From the IMG/VR virus record IMGVR_UViG_3300017917_003893, positions 79,337 to 143,336 of that record: a DNA stretch of 64,000 bases. One strand, 5' to 3'. Below the pieces are notes generated by a model. It did no database searches. It was not told the origin of the DNA and saw only the letters and a program-made list of their open reading frames with translations. The number at the start of each line of letters is the position of its first letter. Within the stretch, counting starts at the first letter, position 1. The translations under genes and the position numbers were made by a program. The stretch comes from a virus. This document shows, one piece after another, positions 41,855 through 49,766 of the stretch.

Positions 41855-43807
41855 ATGAAGTTATTTAAGTACAACCAATTTTTAGGTGAGAATCCAATAA
41901 ATGAAAACCTTGATAAGGCAAAAAAATACATGAAAGAAAGATACCTTTTAAATAAGGTTGCTAATGATTTAGGTTTTGTTCAAGGTGAGTTAAAAGCTCA
42001 GATGGATCACAAAGAGAAAAGAAGTTTAACTTTAGGTGATTTTACGCCTGAACAACAAGAACAGATAAAACAAGGTTTAAGAACTATTAAGTTAACTGAC
42101 CAAGAGGTTAGAAATATTGAAAGAGAACCCGATTTCTTAAAAATAAGAGAACTTTTGGGTCAACAATATATTGGTTGGACTTTTCCGTTTACTTATTTTT
42201 ATTTTGTTGAGATGGTATCATTGGATGAGTTATTCAATAATGAGGGTTCTATATTAAATAAACTTATAGAATATAGAGGTCTTTTGGATAAATTACCTAA
42301 GAAATTTGACCAAAACTTTATTGATCCTAATATTCCAAATAATGCTGAGGTTTTAGTTGATGGTTTAGATTCACTTGAAGATTATAGAAAAGTTAAGAAA
42401 GTTTTTGATAAATTAACTCCTGTATTGAAAAAAGATTATAATGATTCACCTGAAGTTATTAAACAACAATTTGCTGAAGTTGCTCGTGGCTTTGACCAAT
42501 TAGGTGGTGAAGATGAAGCAAAGAAAGAAAAACTTTGGAAATCATTCTTTGGTGAAGTTAGAACAATTGATGCGGATCAAGTAATACATGGTAAAGCTTA
42601 TAAAAGAGGTGATAAAAGATATTTTGGTCCACTTAACAGATACACTAACATTAGAGAGTTTATCAAGGCTGGTCAAAACTACTTAAAATCTTCTGAGAAC
42701 GAATCTATTATTGCTTTTTATGATAAGATTAATAACTGTAATGATAAATATGGTACACAAGGTGCTGATACGGTATTTGAAGAAAATGGTATATTGATTA
42801 TTGAAGTTAAATCATTCCAAGCTAACCAATACTTAAATGGACACACAAGACACTGTATTAAAGATTATTCATCTCAGTGGGAAAACTATGTTGCTAGTCA
42901 TGATAATAAACAATATTATATCTATAACTTTAACATACCACAATATGACAATAAGTCAACAATTGGTATTACTATTGAGCCTGGTCAGAGAATTAGAGCT
43001 TGTCACTTAAAAGATGATGCTGGATATTCTAGCAACATTAAATCTCTTTTATCTAGTTGGGAAAAAGAATATGGTATTAAAGAAGATCTTTTTGCTCAAC
43101 TTAAACCAATGACTAGTGAAGAAGTTGAGAAAAGAAGAAGAGCTAAAGTGGCAGAAAGAGAAATTGTTAAAAAAGGTCTTACGATTGATCAAATTAACAA
43201 GTATGTTAAAGAAGATGGTGCTAATATCAATAAAGATAATTGCGTTGCTCTTTTACATGCTGTTGAAGAAGATGATCTTGAAAAGGCAAAAGTTATTCTT
43301 GGTTTAGGTGGTTCACCAAACTTGAGAAGTAAATCTGATGCTATTATTAATAAAGCTCAGTCACTTGATATGATTAAAATATTGGTATCTAATGGTTCTG
43401 AATTGACTGGAGAAGTATTCAATAATATTTGTAATGATTTAGATGCGGTTGAATACTGTTTGAAACAAGGATTAGATCCTAACTTTGATAATTCACTTCC
43501 TTTTAGAAGAAGTTGTAAAGGTTCTTGGAAAACTAAAGATGATATTGGAGAAGGATATTTTGACGTAATGAAGTTGTTAGTTAAGTATGGTGCTAAATTA
43601 ACAGACGATAATGGTAGAAATATGCAACTTAAATGGGCAGCAGAGTACGGTAGATTGGACTTTATTGACTATATGATAGAGAAAGGTGTTAAGACAGGAT
43701 TCAAGGCGGCTCTTTCTTGGTTAAATCACAGTAGAAAAATTCCAGATACTAAGAAACAAGAAGTTGTTGCTTATTTAAATGATAAAGTTAAACAATATGA
43801 ATCATAA
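41855..43807 (+). CDS. Putative internal head protein with PcfJ-like and ankyrin-repeat regions (leader MKLFKYNQFLGE)
   Basis: 650 residues. The leader MKLFKYNQFLGENPINE has LGE and INE sites. After a helical region, residues about 330-400 read GHTRHCIKDYSSQWENY, KQYYIYNF and STIGITI, a pattern like PcfJ-type phage/plasmid proteins. The C-terminal third has four or five degenerate ankyrin repeats (LLHAVEEDDLEKAKVILGLGGSPN, AEYGRLDFIDYMIEKG). Ankyrins suggest binding of a host or virion partner. Confidence 0.7.
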   Translation: MKLFKYNQFLGENPINENLDKAKKYMKERYLLNKVANDLGFVQGELKAQMDHKEKRSLTLGDFTPEQQEQIKQGLRTIKLTDQEVRNIEREPDFLKIRELLGQQYIGWTFPFTYFYFVEMVSLDELFNNEGSILNKLIEYRGLLDKLPKKFDQNFIDPNIPNNAEVLVDGLDSLEDYRKVKKVFDKLTPVLKKDYNDSPEVIKQQFAEVARGFDQLGGEDEAKKEKLWKSFFGEVRTIDADQVIHGKAYKRGDKRYFGPLNRYTNIREFIKAGQNYLKSSENESIIAFYDKINNCNDKYGTQGADTVFEENGILIIEVKSFQANQYLNGHTRHCIKDYSSQWENYVASHDNKQYYIYNFNIPQYDNKSTIGITIEPGQRIRACHLKDDAGYSSNIKSLLSSWEKEYGIKEDLFAQLKPMTSEEVEKRRRAKVAEREIVKKGLTIDQINKYVKEDGANINKDNCVALLHAVEEDDLEKAKVILGLGGSPNLRSKSDAIINKAQSLDMIKILVSNGSELTGEVFNNICNDLDAVEYCLKQGLDPNFDNSLPFRRSCKGSWKTKDDIGEGYFDVMKLLVKYGAKLTDDNGRNMQLKWAAEYGRLDFIDYMIEKGVKTGFKAALSWLNHSRKIPDTKKQEVVAYLNDKVKQYES

Positions 43808-43820
43808 AAATATTAAAAAT

Positions 43821-44165
43821 ATGAAATACATTAATTTATTTGAAGAGTTTCAAGAAGGACCAATGCAAAAACCAAAAAGTTTTTTTAGTAAAATTGTTAA
43901 AGGTGCTAAAGATGTAATGGGTGTGGAAAATAAAGAGGATAGAAAATCACTAGAATCTTTACATAAAACCATTTCTGATATGCCTAGTTTTGTGAAAAAT
44001 GTCAGAGAGATTAAACCAGGTGTTATTGTTGCTTGGATTCTTGACAATTCTATTACTGTTGATAAGAATACTCCAGAGATTATCTACAAAGGTAAAACAC
44101 TTGATTTGCATAATACAACTAGTGAAGCTGAGTATCTTTATAATAAATTAATTAATAGACTTTAA
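43821..44165 (+). CDS. Small putative internal head protein (leader MKYINLFEEFQE)
   Basis: 114 residues from the ATG at 43821. The frame is open further upstream inside the previous gene, but only this ATG gives the leader. FQE|G is a protease-like site. A basic segment (KSFFSKIVKGAKDVMG) and a mixed domain follow. Convergent with the RuvC-like gene, with adjacent stops. No family recognised. Confidence 0.65.
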   Translation: MKYINLFEEFQEGPMQKPKSFFSKIVKGAKDVMGVENKEDRKSLESLHKTISDMPSFVKNVREIKPGVIVAWILDNSITVDKNTPEIIYKGKTLDLHNTTSEAEYLYNKLINRL

Positions 44166-44873
44166 TTATTTACCAAGAATTTGATAAATTAAATAGGCAT
44201 CATCAACATCTTCATAGGGTTTGGGAGTTGTACTTACTGAAAGTACTTCATCTTTTACAGATTTACAGTGCTTAGACCAAAAGTCATCTAATTTTTCATT
44301 TTCGACAATAGCTCTAAACATATCTGGTTTTTGAAACTTACCACCAGGTATTCCTAGTTTGTTTCTATATTCTTCAACTATCTTAATCTTTTTGATTCCG
44401 GTTTCCTTTCTAATTGGTTCGTAACTAAACTTACAAGCTTCTAATTTAAGAGTTGATGGAGACATTACCCATATATTTTCAGATACTTTATCAAATAGTT
44501 TTTTTCTTAAAAGTGTTGAGAAAGTTACCAGGTCAATAAGGTCACCTACTTGAGCACCAAAGTTATAACCTTCAATTCCTATTTTAGTTTCTTTTGTTGG
44601 ATCAATGTTCAAAAGAATATCATCTATTATTTGGTCTGTAATTGCGTCATAATCTTTTAGCTTAGTTAACTCGCCTTCTGAGTAATCTTCAAATTCTCTA
44701 TATTCAATGAATTTGTAAGTTACATATTGTTCAGCGGATTTGAACCACTTAGTTATTCCTTTTTTGCCAAATACTTTGGATTCTCTACAATAGTTGTAGA
44801 TTTTAAAACTATCACCAGAACTTACTACAAGTGCTGTTGATATTAATGATGGATCAATTGCTACTATATTCAT
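44166..44873 (-). CDS. RuvC/RNase H-fold nuclease-like protein
   Basis: 235 residues from the ATG at 44873 (six earlier codons are open). NIVAIDPSLISTALV puts the first catalytic Asp at residue 7. IGIEGYNFGAQVGDLIDL gives the Glu, and EDVDDAYLIYQIL near the C-terminus gives the last acidic pair. This is the Holliday-junction resolvase/RNase H arrangement. It may resolve recombination branches together with UvsX, in place of T4 gp49. Family-level call only. Confidence 0.72.
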   Translation of the reverse strand: MNIVAIDPSLISTALVVSSGDSFKIYNYCRESKVFGKKGITKWFKSAEQYVTYKFIEYREFEDYSEGELTKLKDYDAITDQIIDDILLNIDPTKETKIGIEGYNFGAQVGDLIDLVTFSTLLRKKLFDKVSENIWVMSPSTLKLEACKFSYEPIRKETGIKKIKIVEEYRNKLGIPGGKFQKPDMFRAIVENEKLDDFWSKHCKSVKDEVLSVSTTPKPYEDVDDAYLIYQILGK

Positions 44874-44898
44874 AATTCTATATAGTAACAATTCATGT

Positions 44899-45300
44899 CT
44901 ACCACCTCTTAGTTGTGTCTTTTGGAGTGTGTCCTATTTTAGATATTACTAATTCGTAGTATGCGTCAGTTTGTCCAAAGTCTGATGCATATACATATAA
45001 GTTAAATTCTTTAAGATGTTCATTTACATCATTAATCAATTCAAATATCTTTGGTTCAACATAATGTAAAACGGGCATATCACTTGGAAAATCTATGCCT
45101 TTTTCCATAAATTCAATAATAAAACAATTATCATCTTTTTCAATTAAAGATGATTGTAAAGAGTCTTCTACATAATAATCTAAATTAGGAAACTCATCAG
45201 TGATATGATAAAGTATCTCAGTTAAATCTTGATATGATATACCAAAATCATTTTGTAGAGAGAATCTTTCTGTTATAAATTGATTGTATTTTTTAATCAT
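44899..45300 (-). CDS. Putative capsid-targeted protein (leader MIKKYNQFITE)
   Basis: 133 residues from the ATG at 45300. The frame is open to 45471, but the leader MIKKYNQFITERFS and a TAATG overlap with a small upstream gene fix the start here. ITE is a protease-like site. The rest is an acidic alpha/beta domain (YQDLTEILYHITDEFPNLDYYVED...). No family recognised. Confidence 0.68.
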   Translation of the reverse strand: MIKKYNQFITERFSLQNDFGISYQDLTEILYHITDEFPNLDYYVEDSLQSSLIEKDDNCFIIEFMEKGIDFPSDMPVLHYVEPKIFELINDVNEHLKEFNLYVYASDFGQTDAYYELVISKIGHTPKDTTKRW

Positions 45301-45410
45301 TACATCATTCTTAATGTTTGTATAAATGCTACTTTTATTCTTATCCAAGCTCTTTTCTTCCAAGGTAAAGATTTGAATTCTTCTGTTAAAAAAATATCTT
45401 CTAGTTCCAT
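45300..45410 (-). CDS. Small basic protein, 36 aa, in another frame of the 45300-45471 region
   Basis: MELEDIFLTEEF followed by KSLPWKKRAWIRIKVAFIQ and ending in LRMM. Its TAA overlaps the next ATG (TAATG). A TAATATATA element ends 6 bases before its ATG, with no other gene for that promoter to serve first. An acidic start and basic amphipathic helix suggest a real small protein. Confidence 0.5.
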   Translation of the reverse strand: MELEDIFLTEEFKSLPWKKRAWIRIKVAFIQTLRMM

Positions 45411-45416
45411 AATTTC

Positions 45417-45425
45417 TATATATTA
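45417..45425 (-). promoter_or_regulatory. TAATATATA element upstream of the 45410 small gene
   Basis: TATATATTA on the plus strand, 6 bases before the minus-strand ATG at 45410; it is back-to-back with the host-type promoter at 45428. Confidence 0.5.
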
Positions 45426-45427
45426 AT

Positions 45428-45458
45428 TTTGACATTATAAGTATTTTCCTTATTTTTG
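45428..45458 (+). promoter_or_regulatory. Host-type (Bacteroidetes sigma-A) promoter
   Basis: TTTG at 45428-45431, 19 bases, then TATTTTTG at 45451-45458. The ATG at 45478 leaves a leader of about 12-15 bases. Confidence 0.75.
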
Positions 45459-45477
45459 TATAAATAATCACTACAAA

Positions 45478-45930
45478 ATGGAAGGTCGTAAGTTAAAAAA
45501 TTCAGATGCTCTTAAATTTATGTTTGCTGGTAAATCTATTTTTACTTTTGTAAACACACAATCTGGTAATCGTTTTACTTTTAAAATTAAAGCCGCAAAG
45601 GATTCTAATTTATTCTTTGTTAGTGTATTAACTAATCCTGATACTTATACTTATATTGGTACTTGTATTGAAGGTAACTTCAAACATGGTCGTAAATCAA
45701 GTGTTTCTCAAGACGCTCAATCAGTAAAAGTATTTCAATATGTTTTGGCTAAATTAAAACTAGGTACTTTACCTGATTTTATTGAAGTTTGGCACGAGGG
45801 TCACTGCGGTAAATGTGGAAGACGTTTAACAGTTCCTTCTTCTATTGAAAATGGCTTGGGTCCTGAGTGTATTAAAACTTTGTCTAAGTCAGAAAAGCGT
45901 GATAAATTTTTAGAACTAATATTAGCATAA
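45478..45930 (+). CDS. DUF6011-like zinc-binding protein
   Basis: 150 residues. A beta-rich N-terminal part (FTFVNTQSGNRFTFKIK) precedes a C-terminal zinc motif GHCGKCGRRLTVPSSIENGLGPEC, the DUF6011 pattern with CxxC and a later Cys. The function is unknown. It has a strong host-type promoter, so it is probably expressed early. Its stop overlaps the next ATG. Confidence 0.82.
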   Translation: MEGRKLKNSDALKFMFAGKSIFTFVNTQSGNRFTFKIKAAKDSNLFFVSVLTNPDTYTYIGTCIEGNFKHGRKSSVSQDAQSVKVFQYVLAKLKLGTLPDFIEVWHEGHCGKCGRRLTVPSSIENGLGPECIKTLSKSEKRDKFLELILA

Positions 45931-46412
45931 TGCAATCGATAGTCAGTATTTTATTTTCCTTATTACCATTTATTTTTATCTCATATTACTTTTTTAATGT
46001 GAGAAAGACAAAGTATATTTCACTTGACTTAAAAACTGGACAAAGATGTTATTCTTGTAAAGACAAAATAGAAATAGACCAAGTTGATTTACTTGATATA
46101 CTTTTAAAAGAAAAAAAGAACTATCGTCTTTGTCATGCTTGTCAACGTGAAGAAAAGCTCGATGGCTTAATTAATAAAAATAAATCGTCTATCTTACATA
46201 AGTTTAATCTTAAACTTATCGATGAAAGATTTGATAAGACATCAAAAATTTTATTAACCTCTATTGTTTTCTTATTAATTGTAGATCTTACATTAAAGAT
46301 TGTATTTGGTATTAAGTGGTTTTCATATTGTTATAATATATTTTTGGCACTTTATTGGTGTTTTATGATTTATAGACACAAGTTAATATCAATAAAAAAA
46401 CCCTCAGAATAA
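45930..46412 (+). CDS. Membrane protein with a cytoplasmic zinc-ribbon
   Basis: 160 residues. An N-terminal helix (SIVSILFSLLPFIFISYYFF), a CYSCKDK...LCHACQ four-Cys zinc-ribbon between about residues 40 and 75, and two C-terminal helices (ILLTSIVFLLIVDLTL and YCYNIFLALYWCFMIY). Coupled to the DUF6011 gene. No family recognised. Confidence 0.68.
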   Translation: MQSIVSILFSLLPFIFISYYFFNVRKTKYISLDLKTGQRCYSCKDKIEIDQVDLLDILLKEKKNYRLCHACQREEKLDGLINKNKSSILHKFNLKLIDERFDKTSKILLTSIVFLLIVDLTLKIVFGIKWFSYCYNIFLALYWCFMIYRHKLISIKKPSE

Positions 46413-46425
46413 TCTGAGGGTTTTT
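46397..46425 (+). terminator. Intrinsic terminator
   Basis: AACCCTCAGA / TCTGAGGGTT stem with an ATAA loop and T5. Confidence 0.85.
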
Positions 46426-46427
46426 AG

Positions 46428-46464
46428 GGCCGACCGGATTCGAAACCGTTCAGTATCCACCACC
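46428..46464. other. GC-rich tRNA T-arm-like fragment
   Basis: The minus strand reads GGTTTCGAATCC inside CTGAACGGTTTCGAATCCGG, like a tRNA T-arm and acceptor 3' strand. The closing T-stem pair is mismatched and no matching 5' acceptor strand lies 70 bases away. It is a possible remnant of a tRNA or a recombination scar, not a functional tRNA. Confidence 0.35.
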
Positions 46465-46683
46465 TTATTTTTCTAAACAAGGAAACTTATTATTTTCGAT
46501 ATAACTAATTATACCTCTAATAAATAATTCTTTTATTACAGATTCACAAGTATATGTTTTATCTGAATAAAATTCAATGTTATTTCTAACATTGTCCATT
46601 CCAACTTTATATAAGATATCCATTGGAAAGTTTTTAATTTCTACATTTCTTTCTAATAGTAATTCTCTTATCATGTGTTTCAT
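46465..46683 (-). CDS. Small hypothetical protein, 72 aa
   Basis: MKHMIRELLLERNVEIKNF start, then a helical acidic body with two Cys. The first residues weakly recall the head leader but lack the aromatic pattern. It lies downstream of the histone-like gene on the same strand. Confidence 0.5.
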   Translation of the reverse strand: MKHMIRELLLERNVEIKNFPMDILYKVGMDNVRNNIEFYSDKTYTCESVIKELFIRGIISYIENNKFPCLEK

Positions 46684-46704
46684 TGGAATGTTTTATTTTT
46701 TTAA

Positions 46705-46881
46705 TTATTTACCAGCTTTACCTTCTTCAGTAGATGCTGCTCTATATGGAGTAACTAATTTCTTAATCTCACCTAAAGCTTTTCTTGCTCTTGAGTCTGA
46801 TACTTTACTTGTAGCTTTGTGATTAGCTTCAAATTCAGCCCAAAGTTTTGCTAGTTGTTCAAAAATTTCATTCTTGTTCAT
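46705..46881 (-). CDS. Histone H1-like (Hc1-type) small protein
   Basis: 58 residues: IFEQLAKLWAEFEANHKAT, then SDSRARKALGEIKKLVTPYR and a short tail. The RARKAL-EIKKL core resembles the short histone H1-like proteins of Bacteroidetes and chlamydial Hc1, in which a Lys/Arg-rich helix binds DNA. It lies between UvsX and the 46465 gene. It may compact phage or host DNA. Confidence 0.6.
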   Translation of the reverse strand: MNKNEIFEQLAKLWAEFEANHKATSKVSDSRARKALGEIKKLVTPYRAASTEEGKAGK

Positions 46882-46929
46882 TTTATTTTATTTTATTTTT
46901 GTAATCCCTTAGTATTAAAGGGATTTATT

Positions 46930-48156
46930 TTATCCGAAAATATCATCAGCATCAGATGCATCAGTGAATCCATTAGAGTCGTCATCATCACCTATCATTT
47001 CATTAAACTGGCTTTCTACTTTATCCATCTCGTCAATTGACTTAAATCTAAAGTAATCATTTACAATTGGAGCCATCTTATCAAGAACTTCTTTTGTAAA
47101 GATATCAGAGTTAAATAATTGTTTAGTTGTAAAAGACTTATCTAAATGTCTTACATACCAACGATTACCACCTGGTGTAAAAGTCATTTCTCCTGTTTTC
47201 TTATCAACATCCATTTTACCTTGAGCAATACCAATTTGTTCAAAGAACTCAGGACGACAGAAAGCATCTAATCCTGTATATGGATTAAGACCATTTAAGA
47301 AAGATATATCAAATCTAATTTTCTTAGGCTTAGCTAAACGGTTCTTTTGAGTTTTGAAAAGAACTGAGATACCAGATTGACCTAAGTCCATATCATCTTC
47401 TTCACCAGTTTTTAATTTTGACTTTGAAAGGAATCCTAAAACTGAAGCAGAGTAAACAAGACCCATACCACCTTTAGAGATTTCTTTAGGAAATAAATCT
47501 TGAGTTAAATAAGTGTGGTTACAACAAACCATAGGAATATCAAGATAACCTAAGTCAGAACTAATACTTCTGAAAAGAGCATTTAACTGTTTAGCTCTTG
47601 TCATATCTTGTTTGATATCACCTTTTAATAAGTCAGCTTTCTCCTTATTAGATGACATCATACCGATTGAGTCAAGTACTACTAAGATTTTTGGAATTTC
47701 ATATCCACCCATTTTAGCTTCTTTTAACTCATCTAATAATTGAGTTAAAGAGATGTTAATATCTTCAACTTTGTTAGATCTAATTAATCTAAATTTATTT
47801 GGATCATTATCAATACCCATTTTAGTAATACCTTCTAAGTCAATTGAGTTTTCAGTGTCAATGTAGATAACTGAATAACCATCTTTTTGAGCTGATTTAC
47901 ATATTGAGTAAGCAATAAATGATTTACCTGCTCCTGATTCACCTAATAGACCAAAAATACGACCTGCTAAGATACCACCACCTACTAATTTAGCTGATAA
48001 GGCAGCATCAAGTAAGTAAACACCTGTTGAGATGTAACTTCTTTCTTTAATTTCTTTTTCGATTTGAATTGGAACTGACTTTGCTATGTTGTCCAAAATA
48101 GTTCCTACTTTACTGAATTCAAACTTCTTTGTTTCTTTTCCTGTTGTCTTTGCCAT
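46930..48156 (-). CDS. uvsX: UvsX/RecA-like recombinase
   Basis: 408 residues. Walker A is GESGAGKS (72-79), Walker B is ILVVLDSIG (about 156-164) and VCCNHTYLTQ is the loop L1-proximal strand, all in RecA/UvsX order. IYIDTENS is the conserved acidic strand. The tail (DDDDSNGFTDASDADDIFG) is acidic, as in UvsX, and usually regulates filament loading. It performs strand exchange for recombination-dependent replication. A TAATATATA element lies 24 bases upstream of its ATG. Confidence 0.93.
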   Translation of the reverse strand: MAKTTGKETKKFEFSKVGTILDNIAKSVPIQIEKEIKERSYISTGVYLLDAALSAKLVGGGILAGRIFGLLGESGAGKSFIAYSICKSAQKDGYSVIYIDTENSIDLEGITKMGIDNDPNKFRLIRSNKVEDINISLTQLLDELKEAKMGGYEIPKILVVLDSIGMMSSNKEKADLLKGDIKQDMTRAKQLNALFRSISSDLGYLDIPMVCCNHTYLTQDLFPKEISKGGMGLVYSASVLGFLSKSKLKTGEEDDMDLGQSGISVLFKTQKNRLAKPKKIRFDISFLNGLNPYTGLDAFCRPEFFEQIGIAQGKMDVDKKTGEMTFTPGGNRWYVRHLDKSFTTKQLFNSDIFTKEVLDKMAPIVNDYFRFKSIDEMDKVESQFNEMIGDDDDSNGFTDASDADDIFG

Positions 48157-48180
48157 TTTATTAATTTTTATTTTATAATT

Positions 48181-48189
48181 TATATATTA
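48181..48189 (-). promoter_or_regulatory. TAATATATA element upstream of uvsX
   Basis: TATATATTA on the plus strand, 24 bases before the minus-strand ATG at 48156. It shows the element is not limited to leader-tagged genes. Confidence 0.5.
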
Positions 48190-48200
48190 AGAAACTTACT

Positions 48201-48239
48201 CCCCCTTTCAAAAAAAATTAAAATAATTTTGAAAGGGGG
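48201..48239. other. 13-bp perfect inverted repeat between divergent genes
   Basis: CCCCCTTTCAAAA (48201-48213) and TTTTGAAAGGGGG (48227-48239) around a 13-base AT-only centre, in the divergent gap between uvsX and the 48263 gene. No T-run follows directly on either strand, so it is not a standard terminator. It could be an operator, a replication signal or an insulating stem. Confidence 0.6.
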
Positions 48240-48262
48240 TTAGGATTTTTTATATATACTTT

Positions 48263-48958
48263 ATGACAAGGTTCGAATTTTTAGAAAAAGCCAGGAATAT
48301 ACACGCTTATAAATACAATTATTTAAATTTATCAAATAAGGTTACACTTAATGATAGAATTGAGATTGAGTACAAAGGTGAGATTTACAGACAATCTGTT
48401 TCTAAACATTTAATGGGTAGATGTCCAGAAAAAACTACTAAGAAAAAAACAACTGAAGAGTTTATATCGGAATCTAAAAATATTTGGGGAGATAAATATG
48501 ACTACTCAATTACTGAGTATACTGGTGCTTTGAATAATATTCAAGTTATTTATAATGGAATTATTTATGAACAAAGAGCTAGTTCTCATTTATTAGGACT
48601 AGCTCCAGAGTTTAGAAGTAACGAAGATAGTTTATTGAGAGATAGGATATATCAGTCTGACTATAATGGTATTAAAGAAATAAAAGAATTTTTAAATAAA
48701 TATAAAATTGAATTTATTGAAAACAAAAATCTAGATAATATTATATTTCAATTCTATCTACCTGATGTTAGATATGTAGTAGAGTTTTTTAGTAAAGACC
48801 ATTACTTAATTAGTGAATTAGATAAATTAAAAGAAGAATACTGTGAGGATAATTATATTAATTTAGTCAAAATTAAATACGACCAATTTGATGATATTTA
48901 TCAAATTTTATGGGAGAGCTTAAAGAACATAATAGTTCTTAACAATAAAATCAACTAA
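48263..48958 (+). CDS. Putative homing-endonuclease-like protein (DUF723-type modules plus Vsr-like end)
   Basis: 231 residues. Two imperfect modules, FEFLEKARNIHAYKYNY...HLMGRCPE and EEFISESKNIWGDKYDYS...HLLGLAPE, have the spacing of DUF723 DNA-binding repeats, though without their Cys. The C-terminal EFLNKYKIEFIENKNL...FQFYLPDVRYVVEFFSKDHY resembles the FDFYLP-IE-DG-HY core of Vsr-like nicking enzymes, with the Asp replaced. It may be inactive. It converges on the internal-protein operon. Confidence 0.5.
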   Translation: MTRFEFLEKARNIHAYKYNYLNLSNKVTLNDRIEIEYKGEIYRQSVSKHLMGRCPEKTTKKKTTEEFISESKNIWGDKYDYSITEYTGALNNIQVIYNGIIYEQRASSHLLGLAPEFRSNEDSLLRDRIYQSDYNGIKEIKEFLNKYKIEFIENKNLDNIIFQFYLPDVRYVVEFFSKDHYLISELDKLKEEYCEDNYINLVKIKYDQFDDIYQILWESLKNIIVLNNKIN

Positions 48959-49540
48959 AGTATCGCAGAATTTTTGAATGCCTGCTTTCATATCATCTGT
49001 GAATTCAAATGATTCTTTAAGATATTGTGATAAAAATTTAACTCTATCAAAATCTCTAACATCAAGTGCTTGGTCAATTAAATCATTAATTTCATATTTA
49101 GACATATCTTCGTAATTAACTTCTTTAGCTTTTTTCCATTCTTCACCTTCTGATTCTCTTGCTTTCTTTATAGCTTCTAAAAACTCAACTAAGAAGTTAA
49201 TAGACTTATCAACACCATCTTTGAATGATTTTTCAATGAATATAGATCTTGCTGATTTTAGAGCTTTATCAAATTCTCTAAGAATTATATCTTTGAATTC
49301 TTCATCTAAGTCTTGATTAGCATTTACAGAAGCCACAAACATATTAAATAAAATTTTAATTAATTCATCAGTTCCACTTTCTAATTCTTTAGTATCACCA
49401 GCTATTCTTACTATTTTTTCCATCATGAATATAGGATTCAACATAGTATATAATGACTTTTTTAGTTCTTCAACATTTTGTTTGAATTCATTGTCATCCT
49501 TTAGACTTTCTAAAAATAGTTTGTATTTTTTAATTTTCAT
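48920..49540 (-). CDS. Putative internal head protein (leader MKIKKYKLFLES)
   Basis: 206 residues. The leader MKIKKYKLFLESLKDD has an FLE site. Helical body. A C-terminal module MSKYEINDLIDQALDVRDFD-RVKFLSQYLKE is clearly paralogous to the end of the 40106 protein. It is last in a six-gene minus-strand run of tagged proteins. Confidence 0.68.
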   Translation of the reverse strand: MKIKKYKLFLESLKDDNEFKQNVEELKKSLYTMLNPIFMMEKIVRIAGDTKELESGTDELIKILFNMFVASVNANQDLDEEFKDIILREFDKALKSARSIFIEKSFKDGVDKSINFLVEFLEAIKKARESEGEEWKKAKEVNYEDMSKYEINDLIDQALDVRDFDRVKFLSQYLKESFEFTDDMKAGIQKFCDTLVDFIVKNYYVL

Positions 49541-49541
49541 A

Positions 49542-49766
49542 TTATTCTTCTGATTTTCCTGGTACCTCTAGGTATTGGTCTAAAACCTCTTTAGTTTGAA
49601 TATCTGATTCATCGTATTTAACCTCATTATCATAAAGACTTACTTTCTTATCAGAAATAAGTTTTTGTAAAAGAGGCTCTTGGTTAAATAAACCTACTTC
49701 TTCATCATTAAGTTTTATAGTCTTGTTATGTGATTCCTTAATGAAATCTGCGTATTTCTTTATCAT
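49542..49766 (-). CDS. Small putative internal head protein (leader MIKKYADFIKE)
   Basis: 74 residues. MIKKYADFIKE|SHN is an almost ideal T4-type leader with an IKE cleavage site. A short acidic region follows (DEEVGLFNQEPLLQKLISDKKV). It begins inside the last codons of the SemiSWEET-like gene (29-base overlap). Confidence 0.68.
   Translation of the reverse strand: MIKKYADFIKESHNKTIKLNDEEVGLFNQEPLLQKLISDKKVSLYDNEVKYDESDIQTKEVLDQYLEVPGKSEE

Noticed and set aside
45301-45471. Upstream extension of the 44899 gene to 45471
   Set aside because: The leader peptide, the promoter element at 45417 and TAATG coupling favour a start at 45300 with a separate 36-residue gene.
46428-46464. Complete tRNA or tmRNA 5' end
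   Set aside because: Only a T-arm-like block is present, with a mismatched closing pair; no acceptor partner, anticodon arm or tag frame can be placed.
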